Shown here piece by piece: positions 54,691-64,000 of a DNA stretch of 64,000 nucleotides. Position 1 is the first letter of the stretch, and each line of letters begins with the position of its first letter. The notes beneath the pieces are model-generated. The model had not been told where the DNA came from and did no database searches. It worked only from the letters and a program-made list of their open reading frames with translations. Source of the stretch: Callorhinus ursinus. Its lineage: Eukaryota > Chordata > Mammalia > Carnivora > Otariidae. The stretch is from positions 52,082,545 to 52,146,544 of the forward strand of contig NW_020312848.1 in NCBI RefSeq assembly GCF_003265705.1. The letters run 5' to 3'. A program made the translations under genes and the position numbers.

Positions 54691-57349
54691 TTAGGATCAT
54701 GGGTCTTCAGGCTGACTAAGCTATTTTCATTGCAACTTGGTCTTTGAAGTCTTTTTTATTATCTCTGTTCATATTTAGTATAGATATTATAGATAGCTAT
54801 TACAGATGGTTGAAATAACTGATTATTCAAAGATTACTCCTGGGCCAGGAAGCTGAAAAGGGAAATCCTCAAAGAGAAGGATTATGAGGATCAGTCACAC
54901 TAAGTGTGCACCTGGAGAAGGTAGAAATAAAGCAGGCCACATCCCAAGAGACTTTGGTCCATCTCCATGAGAACTTCAGAAGTGTCTGTCCCACATGCCC
55001 AAATCTAGCCTCAGGCTAGAACCAAGGCACTTACGTTAATAACTGGTATCTCTGATAGATGCATTCCAGGGTTATACCAGCAGGAGCAGCTTACCCCAAT
55101 TTCCCTAATTTTAACAGGTTTTAATTCAGGCAGTCATCAAAATCGAGCCCTCTTAGCACCTAATCTCTTAAAAGAGAGCTTGACTTTTAGGGGTGCAGTG
55201 AGTCAAACTGAAAGACCTTAAATAGCCACCCACTGCTTTATGCCCACATCTGAGGGTAGGGTATTTTTCCTAGATGACTCTGCTGTAGCCAGGGGAGGCT
55301 GAGGGGGGTTCTTCTGTGCAGAAACAGCAGGTGGTGTGGCAAATGCTCTTCCTCCCACTTACCTTCGAGGCCAGGCAGAGCAGTCCTGTCACAGTTGCAG
55401 GGAAGGCATGAAGTGCTGGTCAGGTTTTACATGGCCTTTCCCGGGTAGTCTAGAGGCCCCTCCAGTGACTCATCAGCTGTCCTGTGTGGTGCAGTACGTA
55501 TGGCATTGTTAGTATGAGGTCTGTTTCTCTACTTCAGAAGAGGAACATGTTCTGAGATTGGTTAAATCCTGTATCTGGTTGACTCTAAGGGAGTCAAAAA
55601 GGATAGCCCTTTTATGTCTCTTTTCACTTTTTTTAAAAAAAACACATGATTTCTGGAAAATCTTTGATTTCTGTGTATGTGCTTAGCAAATTCTCCAATC
55701 TTTCTCCCTCTTTATTGATTGAGGGCCTATGGTACACAACAGGTTATACTCTTGGTCCGAGGACCTTCGGAACACTTTTGTGCTTCTTAAACATAGTCCT
55801 TTGATGCAAGCTCTGTGGACATATATTTGTCAGAAATGGGCCATTTCCATGATACATAACATTCCAAGATTGGATTTGCTAACATATCACATTTGCTAAG
55901 CACTAAGAAAAGAAGTTTAATAATTCCAATTATCAATGAAAGTGAATAAAAATATAGCAACACAGATTACTATACATTAATATAAATATGAGCTATGAGG
56001 CCTATCTGGAGAAGAGAACATTTTTAAGATTATTAGAACTTGATACCTGAAACTTTGGATTCCCTCTCTTCTCTCTTATTCTCTCCCTCTTCCTGTGTGT
56101 GTTGCAAAGTTTTTTGCTGACATTATATTGCTGTTTTCATCGAGTAGGGGAATGTTTGGTTTGTTTGCTAGTTTATTTGCATAGTATTACAAATCCATTC
56201 ATATATATATTGATGTGATATTTTCTAAAGTGTTCTTAGACTATGATATATGTAAATTTTCTTTGTGGATTCACACTCAAGGATGCATTGTAACTTAACA
56301 TTATTCTACCTGTTGTTATAATCCACTAGTGACATGTGATATTTTTCTTTTATTATTATAGAAAACATAACCAAAATTATAATTAAAGCAGTTGATTGAA
56401 CAGTGCATAAAATATATAACATAATAGTCTCATACTTAGATATTGCTGATTATAATTCAGTATAATGAACTATTTTAAAATCATTCATTGTTATTTATTT
56501 GCCCTAAAAGAAAGCTTATTTTGAGGTTTTTGGCTCACTGCCTAGGCATTTTAGTGTGGGTAATAAAACAATGCTAAGTTCTATAGTAGTACATATATGT
56601 GTATGTATATACACGTACACATTTCATTTCTTTTCACAGATTTCCTCCCTGGATGAGACGAAAGTTCTACCTTACCAGTTAAAACTTGTTAGTGAAACTA
56701 CTCATTTGGGTAGGGAAATCATGAAGTACATATAATGCCCTGAGGTTTAATAAGCAGTTTCTGGAAAGTTGCAAGGCTGTTGTTGGGTAGCTATTACTAT
56801 GAGGTTGTTATTATTTGATTAGCTCACTACAAGGGAGTCTTTTTCTGAGATTTAGCCCTGGATCACTGTCTGCATTTGACAGTTTTCTCTCCTTGGTTGT
56901 AGAGGTAACCCAACCATTCATTCTGGAAGATCAACTCAGGGATGTTGCCATGTTATGCTTTTAGGAAAAATCACACGTTTGCTTAATCCGTTTTAGGCTG
57001 GTTAAAAGTGAATTTCCACAGCCTAATTGGGGGAAAGAAAAAAATTTTCTTGTTGATAATCTCAGAAACAATTCTGGAATATCCAGAAGTATAATCCATT
57101 TCTTGAACAGTTAGAAACCTGGTTAAAAAGTCACTTTTAGTGACATATCTCTGTCATTAGGAGCAACCCTTCTCTTAGTGTCTTTTGCCTCAGACCCAGC
57201 CCTACATGCACCTGGAGTGCTGAGGGAGGAGGAACTGCTGGAAGATTGAAGAAGGCCTAAAGAAAGATGCAGCCTTGAACTGGATTCTGAAGGCTGAGTA
57301 GCGATTTTAAAATGGCATTTTTCTGAATTGTTTTAATTACATAAAGGAA
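54691..57349. other. Intergenic, nothing identified
   Basis: About 2.7 kb without a repeat family or exon I can name. 55000-55620 is less AT-rich and could be old retroviral sequence; unproven. Confidence 0.45.
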
Positions 57350-57560
57350 CTGTAGAAGGTTTGAAAAATAGAGACAAGAACAAAGAAGATGATTTAAAAT
57401 TTAAGAATTTAAAGCCTTCAGTAATTGTCTTTATAAATAATACTGTGATGAACATCTTTGTGCATAAATTTTGTGTGTGTCTCTGTTTTCTCAGGATAAA
57501 TTCTGAGAGCTGAAATTGTTCAATTTAAGACTTCTGAAACTTAGTAACTAAATTGCCCTC
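57350..57560 (-). mobile_element. Old L1 3' UTR piece, antisense
   Basis: ATACTGTGATGAACATCTTTG, TTTTCTCAGGATAAATTCTG and TAACTAAATTGCCCTCCAAA fit the reverse complement of old L1. Confidence 0.55.
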
Positions 57561-57854
57561 CAAAGAAGTCAGACTAATTTATCCTCGTACCTGCACTGTA
57601 TAAATCTCAAAGCCCCTGCATCATCACACAGATGTAGGGAGACGTTAGTGTTGTCCTTCTCAAGAGTCACATGAAAGCCACGTTCAGGTAACAATGGTAC
57701 TGCTGCTCCACAGTCTATGAAGCAACTGTTTTGGGAATTGTTAACAGTCAAATTATGTGCCACACGAAAATCCCTTCTTTATTTTGCTATCAGTCTCTAC
57801 GATTCTTTTTTGTTCCTATTGATGGGATTAGTTTAACTCTATTTTCCAAAACTT

Positions 57855-58740
57855 AATATCAGTACCCACTAGGATGGCTATTAAAAAAAATACAGATGGG
57901 GTGCTTGGGTGGCTCAGTTGGTTGAGCATCTGACTCTTGATTTCAGCTCAGGTCATGATCTCAGAGTTGTGAGATCGAGCCCTGTGTCGAGCTCACACGC
58001 TGGGCATGGAGCCTGCTAAGAATTATCTCTCTCCCTCTCTCCCTCTGCACCCCCCTTTTAAAAATATAGATAATAACAAGATGTTGTTGTGGCAAGCTTG
58101 TGGAAAAATTGGAACCCTCATACATTGCTGATTGGAATGTAAAATTGTACAGCCACTTTGAAAAACAGTTTAGCAGTTCCTCAAAAAGTTGAGAGTTCCC
58201 ATATGATCCAACAAGTCCACTCCTAGATATATACCCCAGAGAACTGAGAATTGAAAACATATGTCCATGCAAAAACTTGTGCACAAGTGTTCATAGCAGC
58301 ATTATTCATAATAGCTAAAAAGGGGAAATAACCCAGATGTGTACATCAACTTATATATGAATAAAGTGTGGTGTGTCCATAGAATCTGGCATTTTTTCCC
58401 CACTAAGGAGGACTGAAACACTGACACATGCTTTGATGTGGGTAAATCTTGAAAACATTATGCTAAGTGAAAGAAGTCAGTTACAAAACGCTCCACATGG
58501 AGCATTTATCTAAAATGCCCAGAACAGGTAAATCCACCGTTAGAAAGTGGATTTTTAGTGGCTTCTAGGGGATCGAAGGAAGGGGCAATTAGGAGTGACT
58601 GCTAATGGGTACAGGGTTTCTTTTTGGGATGATGAAAATATTCTGCAATTAGATAGTGACAATGGTTGCACAATTCTGGTGACTATACTAAAAACCATTG
58701 AATCGTACACTTGAAAACCCTTATTCAACAGAAATAAAAC
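57855..58740 (+). mobile_element. L1 3' end, interrupted by a SINE
   Basis: Starts CCACTAGGATGGCTATT and resumes after the SINE with TTGGAACCCTCATACATTGC, CCATATGATCCAACAAGTCC and GTGTTCATAGCAGCATTATT. It ends in L1 3' UTR sequence (ATTGAATCGTACACTTGAAA). Confidence 0.88.
57898..58060 (+). mobile_element. Can-SINE inside L1
   Basis: Head GGGGTGCTTGGGTGGCTCAG. Flanks AAAATACAGAT and AAAATATAGAT are the target duplication. Confidence 0.92.
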
Positions 58741-59232
58741 ATCTACACAGAGACATGCATGTGAATGTTTATAGCATTCATAATAGCCCCAAACTAAAAA
58801 CTCAAATGTATATCATCTATTGACTGGATAAACAAAATGTGATATACCCATAGAATGAAATACTCTTCAGTGATATATTGAAACAAAGTACTGATAGATG
58901 CTACAACATGGATGAATTTCAAAAACATAATGCTAAGTGAAAGAAGGAACAAGAATCACATATTGTATGATCTTATTTAAAGAAAATCTCCAGAAAAGGA
59001 AAATTTATAGGCATAGAAATAAGATCAGTGGTTGCCCAGGGCAGTGGGGATTAAATGTAAATGGGCACTGGGGAGCTTTATGGGATGATGGAAACATCCT
59101 AACATCCTAAAGCTGGGTTTTGGTGATGATTGCACAACTATAGATTTATCAAAAATCATTGACATAACTGCATAAGGGGTGAATTTTATGGTCTGTAAAT
59201 TAGATCTCAATAAAGCTATTAAAAATAAAAAC
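58741..59232 (+). mobile_element. Second L1 3' end in tandem
   Basis: ATAGCATTCATAATAGCCCC starts a new copy of a region already present in the preceding L1. It continues through AACATGGATGAATTTCAAAA, ATTGTATGATCTTATTTA and GTAAATTAGATCTCAATAAA. Confidence 0.88.
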
Positions 59233-59845
59233 CTGACCAATAGAATTGGATATAAATTCCTTTAGACATTCCTCAAATTCCTTGCTGTAAGGATGAACAT
59301 TTTCTACATGCCATAGGGTATGAATGGAGGGGAGGTTGCCAAGATGTTTTGAGCAATAGTAGCATCAGATTTCTCCTCAAGAAACTGATGTGAAAAGAAC
59401 AAACCTCACTTCGTTGTCGCAGTGCCAGTGTGTCCCTCAGCAGTCGGATCCCTGTGTTTGTTGTGTCTGATATGTGACTCTTCCCTGTCTATGCTCTGCA
59501 GCCTCTGGGAAGCTTCTGAGTGAGGGAGGGCAGTGAAGACTAGAGGAACCTCAAGACAACTCCCAAGTCACAGAAATAAACACGTCCCTCCCTTCCATGA
59601 TAATGGAAATTTCCCCTAATTGAATAAGATTATACAAAATTAACACAGACTTCATTTATAGAGGCCCTTTGACCATCTTAACAGAGATAGTGGTGTGATT
59701 CAGGGATTTCGGGAAACAGCATCTTTCCCCACCTTGACCTACCCCTGTGTATAAATACCACACGTATACAAATGCGTTTCATTATAGCTCAGTAACAATT
59801 GATACTCTTCAAAGAACAATATGGTTTGGTGGGGATGACTATGTG
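59233..59845. other. Intergenic, nothing identified
   Basis: No repeat or exon recognised. Confidence 0.5.
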
Positions 59846-59849
59846 CTCA

Positions 59850-60050
59850 TATGGCAAAGTATGTGAGTTTGAATTTAGGTTCTGCCACTTACTAGCTGTG
59901 GAGACTTGGGCAAGGTTTAACTTAGTGGCTCAGTCACCTCATCTGTAAAATGGGGATGACAGGATTTTTATGAGGATTAAATAGGTTAACGCATGTAAAG
60001 TGCTTAAAATATAGTCAGGCACATAGTAAGTGCTCACTATGTGTCGGTAA
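59850..60050 (+). repeat. MIR element
   Basis: GGTTCTGCCACTTACTAGCT, CTCATCTGTAAAATGGGGAT and TATGAGGATTAAATAGGTTA are a well-preserved MIR. Confidence 0.9.
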
Positions 60051-60099
60051 TATTCACGCCCTGGTTCTGATAAGTACCAGTCTTAAGACTAAAGAGAGT

Positions 60100-60445
60100 G
60101 CTAGAAACTGAATGTTTTGTCCCCTGAAGAATTCATATGTTGAAACCTAATCCTCACTGTGATGGTATTTGGAGGTGGGGTCTTTGGGATGTGATTAGGT
60201 CATGAAGGTGCAGCCTTCACGAATGGGATTAGTACCCTTATAAAAGAGACCCCAGAGAGATCCCTGGCCCCTTCCACCATGTGAGGACACAGTGAAAGGG
60301 TGACTATTTATGAACCACCAGACACTAAATCTGTCAGAGCCTTGATCTTGGATTTCCCAGCCTCCAGTGAGAAATAAGTTTGTGTTTTTTATAAGCTATC
60401 CAGTTTATGATATTTTGTTATAACAGCCCAAACAGACTAAGACAG
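60100..60445 (+). mobile_element. Solo MaLR-type LTR (MLT1/MST group)
   Basis: Starts TGCTAGAAACTGAATGTTTT and continues TTCATATGTTGAAACCTAAT, GATTAGGTCATGAAGGTGC, CTTCCACCATGTGAGGACAC and CTTGGATTTCCCAGCCTCCA. It ends at about GACTAAGACA. Internal retroviral sequence is absent on both sides, so it is a solo LTR. Confidence 0.85.
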
Positions 60446-60695
60446 GGAGTTATTTAATCTCTGTACCTCAACTTGGTCACATGTAATATAGTGATAATAA
60501 CACAGCAGTGATTACATCTCCAGATTTTTGTAAAAGTCACATAATGTGTAGATAGTGCCTTGGGAAGCAGCAACCCTTATGTAAATACCTGGGCTTTTCA
60601 ATCATGGGTCTGTGTAAATTACTTGGAAGCACAGTGGCTGTCACATTTGTTGAGAGGTCAGAACACTATATCCTCCTATGTCTAGCTAATTTCTT
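60446..60695. other. Intergenic, nothing identified
   Basis: Short spacer between the LTR and the L2 piece; no feature recognised. Confidence 0.5.
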
Positions 60696-60975
60696 CTTCA
60701 AGTCTCAGCTTCGGTATTACTCCTATAGGAAGACTTCCCTGACCTCTCTCATAGTATTTGTATTAGGTACCCCTTCTACACCCTTCTGAACACACTGTAC
60801 CTACCTCTACCATTGCAGTGTTTATATGTATTGTAAATACTTGCTTACTAGTCTGATTTTCAGATCCTTGAAGACAAGGGTAACTATGTCTATGTTGCTC
60901 ACCATTTGTGTCCTTAGCCCTTGTCACAATGTCTAGCACATAGTAGAGGCTCAATAGATATCATTTAATGAGTAA
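60696..60975 (+). repeat. L2 3' end
   Basis: AGGAAGACTTCCCTGACCTC, CAGATCCTTGAAGACAAGGG and AATGTCTAGCACATAGTAGA are L2 in sense order. Confidence 0.85.
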
Positions 60976-61590
60976 TTGGGTGAATGCCTGGAAGTCATGA
61001 TGCTCTTTTAGAACAACACAAATATGGATATATCCAACACCATGATACCAAAAAGGAACAAGTTTATTATCAGACCATGTGCACCATACTCACACAAAAA
61101 TGTCAAAAACGCACACACAAGCACTTGTGCCCATGGAGAAAACCTGAGTTGAGGAATAACGTATGAATGATTGTTTGGGGGTTTTCTGTTAGTTTAAATG
61201 TGTCAATGACCAAACATTTTTTATGCTTATTTTCCTATCACTCTTCTTTTTCTTCTCAGACACATTGCTCCTGCAATTTTCTTCTCTTGTTCCTATATTT
61301 TCTCTCTCTTTTAGATCATACCCATTGTATACAAACAGGCTGTGCTATCCCTTTTAAAAAACAACAACAACCTTTAAATTTTAAAAACTCTTTTGACCTC
61401 ACATCTCCCTCTGGCTGCAGTTCCATTTCTCAGCCTCTTTTTTTTTTTTTTTTTTTTTTTTGGCAAAACTCTCAAAAGGCTTGTCTATGCTTTCCAGTTC
61501 CAGTTCTGCTCTCCTTTCCTGAACTCCTAAGTAAGAGGGTTTGGCTCTCCCCGCCCCCTCCCCCAGCTACCAAAACTTGTCTCGTTGAGA
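60976..61590. other. Intergenic, low-complexity T-run
   Basis: Contains a T-run of about 22 at 61439-61460 and a (CAA)n bit at 61361. The 155-codon frame at 61167 passes through the T-run and is a chance frame. Confidence 0.55.
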
Positions 61591-62515
61591 TCAACAAGCA
61601 CTTAAACACTGCTCATTCAATGGCCAGCTCCTAGTATTCCTTTTATTTGACCCATTAGCAGCATTTAATCCATTTAACATAGTTGATCACTCCTTCCTTC
61701 TTGAAACTATTCTTCACTGGGCTTCAAGGACACTGTGCTCTCCTGGCTTCCCTTTTTCCCTTCTCGCTGTTTCTTTTTTGTTTCTTGTCATGATTTCCAA
61801 ACACGGGAAGGCTCCTGGCTTAGTCCACAGACCTGTGTTCGCCATCTACATTCACTCCTTTGGTGGTCTCATGCAGGCTCATGACTTTAAATACCATACG
61901 TGGACCATCTATGCCCAACTCAGACCTCTCACCTCAACTCCAGATTCAAAGAGCCCAGTGGCCCCTGGACATAGCCACCTGGATGAGGTTTCTAAAGGAT
62001 CTCACTCTTAAAATGTTCAAACCTGATTTGGCTCTCTATTAACTCTCTGACCTATTCTCTGTGGCTCCCTGGTGCCCACTCACTCTGCCCAGTGCTTTTC
62101 CAAACATGCCAGGCATGCTTCCACTTCAGAACCTTTGCATTTGCTGTTCTCTCTTCTTGGAACACTGTTCCGCTAAATCTACATGGCTTGCTTCCTCTTC
62201 TCCTTCAGGAATTTGCTCAAAGATCCTGTTTTTACTAAGGCTTCCCCTGACTACTCTTTTAAAAAATAACAGATCACACTACCTTAATAAGCCCTTTCCA
62301 TCCTCCCTTCCTATCATATTTTCCCTGATAGCACTTAATCACCATCTCACATACTATTTATTTATTTGCTGATTTGTTACTTGTCTTCCCTCACTAGCTT
62401 GTGAATTCCGTAAGAGCAGGGATTTTTTAAATCACTCTTACTTGCTGTTTATCCCTAGTGTCTAGAATAATGCCTGGCACATAATAGGCATTCAGTAAAT
62501 ATTGTTTGAATGAAT
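61591..62515 (+). repeat. L2 element, ORF2-derived segment to 3' end
   Basis: TTGATCACTCCTTCCTTCTT, ACACTGTGCTCTCCTGGCTT and ACTCCTTTGGTGGTCTCATG are from the L2 reverse-transcriptase part. The 3' part continues with GAACCTTTGCATTTGCTGTT, and it ends with GGCATTCAGTAAATATTGTT. Frames are broken, so it is inactive. Confidence 0.85.
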
Positions 62516-62691
62516 AAATCTTAGAGTGTTTGGAAATGTAAAATTTCCTTTATGACTTAGGGTCATCTATATTTGGGTAGTCTTTCCTTACTACCCCTTT
62601 TTTTTCTCCCATTCTCATCAGAGCAGAGTTTTATGCTTTCTCTTCTCTCCTACTGCTGTTTCTTGCACGTACTTTTATAATTGGACCCTTC

Positions 62692-62893
62692 TGGGCGCCT
62701 GGGTGGCTCAGTTGGTTAAGCGACTGCCTTCAGCTCAGGTCATGATCCTGGAGTCCCGGGATCGCGTCCCGCATCGGGCTCCCTGCTCAGCAGGGAGTCT
62801 GCTTCTCCCTCTGACCCTCTTCCCTCTTGTGCTCTCTATCTCTCATTCTCTCTCTCTCAAATAAATAAATAAATAAATCTTTAAAAAAATCAT
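62692..62893 (+). mobile_element. Can-SINE
   Basis: Head GGGCGCCTGGGTGGCTCAGT, near-consensus. Exact 17-bp target duplication TTATAATTGGACCCTTC at 62675-62691 and 62894-62910, indicating a relatively young insertion. Confidence 0.95.
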
Positions 62894-62924
62894 TTATAAT
62901 TGGACCCTTCACACTGAATTCTAA

Positions 62925-63075
62925 TTTATTAATAAACATGTCTGCCTTCCTTTCCACACTGTAGGCTCTTCAGGGCAGCAACTGTATCTCATCCATTTCT
63001 AAATCCCCACTACCTTGAATAGTGTCTGGAACTGGTTAGACACCAGTTAAATGTCAGTTGGAATGAATTACCCAC
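62925..63075 (+). repeat. L2-like 3' fragment
   Basis: CACTGTAGGCTCTTCAGGGC and ATAGTGTCTGGAACTGGTTA resemble the L2 terminus. Confidence 0.5.
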
Positions 63076-64000
63076 ACGCAAAAGAGTAGGTGCAGACACA
63101 GAGTGTGGGACATTTGATTCGAAGTGTGATTGAGTTTGTTGTTCTACTCTGTGCAGTTAATGTCACCCTCCTTTTCCCTCAGCTTACTGAATCATAGGAT
63201 CAGAGTACTTCCACTTGGCATGTGAAGTACAAGTAACTGGCTGTCTCCTCCACCTTCTGCTCCCTCTACACAGTAAAATCTCCCTGCATCCCACTTCTGA
63301 GAGTTAAGAACAGAGGCACAGCTCCTTGCCATTCCTCTTTGCCTGCCTCTTTTTCCGCTTGCAGCACCCCTACCTCCATCTGAGGCAGGACTGCCCCATC
63401 CTGGTCCCACCTCCCTTCTTCATCCCTTCAGTGTAGGATCCGCCAGGCAAGCCCCTTTCTCATTTTGCATACTCTTTCTTGATGATCTTATCTAGTCCTT
63501 CACTTCCACCTATGAAAATACCATCAAACCTATGATTTTAGACAGAATTTAGGACTATGTAGTATTAGGCACCTTCTAGACAACCTAAAATTTGGCTTCC
63601 CAAACTTAGCATTTGCAAACTATCTTCACAATTTCCACCTTAACAGACTATTGCCTATATATCGTAATATTCCTTAAAAACCAACATGCCTTTTTTCTTC
63701 GTTTAGCCAAAGAAATAATGTCAATGAAATCAAGGTTTTCTTGAGCAATAATTTTTTTTTTTTGGAAAACACATGAAAATAAATACAAAACATTAAAATG
63801 AGGTTTCTCTCTGGACCACCTAAAATCCTGCAGTGTACCATGCTTTGGGGACCTTGGATTTAACACAGCGTTTTCACTTTGTAGAGGAGGAAGCTGAAGA
63901 TCTAGAGGCTTAACAACACAACTTTGGCCACAATTTGAGTTGACAGTGAGCCTTGACTCCATCCTTGACCCCGTGACATTCAGCCCTGTACCCTCTCCAG
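63076..64000. other. Intergenic, mostly unidentified
   Basis: Nothing certain. AGGAGGAAGCTGAAGATCTA near 63880 may be a decayed antisense MIR. Confidence 0.45.

Noticed and set aside
61167..61634. 155-codon plus-strand open frame
   Set aside because: It runs through a T-run giving polyphenylalanine and low-complexity sequence, then into L2; no domain or start context.
25150..64000. IFRD1 coding exons, expected downstream of ZNF277 in mammals
   Set aside because: I searched by eye for characteristic IFRD1 peptide segments and found none. The gene probably starts beyond the window.
1..64000. CRISPR arrays, operons and bacterial regulatory sites
   Set aside because: The repeats are dispersed retroelements, not regularly spaced, and the gene structure is spliced eukaryotic.

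Overview
This window is mammalian nuclear DNA. It has split coding exons with consensus splice sites and dense interspersed repeats. I count 39 copies or fragments of the tRNA-derived Can-SINE family, so the host is a carnivore. The SINE heads and CT-rich bodies are of the type common in bears, pinnipeds and mustelids. I see no copy with the young dog-type SINEC_Cf head, so a non-canid caniform is my best guess; this is an inference. There are no bacterial features, no CRISPR array and no rRNA.

The only protein-coding gene I can support is ZNF277 on the plus strand. Eight coding exons between 4848 and 24983 join in frame (92, 111, 133, 68, 97, 43, 175 and 187 nt) and encode the last 301 residues. 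They carry four C2H2-type zinc fingers and an acidic C-terminal tail. The 5' exons lie upstream of the window, so bases 1-4847 are intron. Two AATAAA poly(A) signals follow the stop, at 25086 and 25116.

From about 25.15 kb to the end I see no supportable gene. This is the 3' intergenic flank, built from nested repeats. They include Can-SINEs, carnivore-type and older L1 3' ends, antisense L1 ORF2 at 48.4-49.7 kb, and L2 (with an ORF2-derived stretch at 61.6-62.5 kb). There are also MIRs, MaLR-type LTRs, an antisense ERVL-like pol remnant at 47.3-48.4 kb and several DNA-transposon fossils. In mammals IFRD1 is expected further downstream, but none of its coding sequence is visible here.

I found no clearly new biological system. 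The points most worth a second look are an imperfect inverted repeat at 929-1112 in a ZNF277 intron, and a SINE ending about 30 nt before a ZNF277 splice acceptor. Two more are a CpG-rich block with promoter-like motifs and a strong splice donor at 46.59-47.22 kb, and two SINEs inserted in succession at one target at 34.13-34.51 kb.
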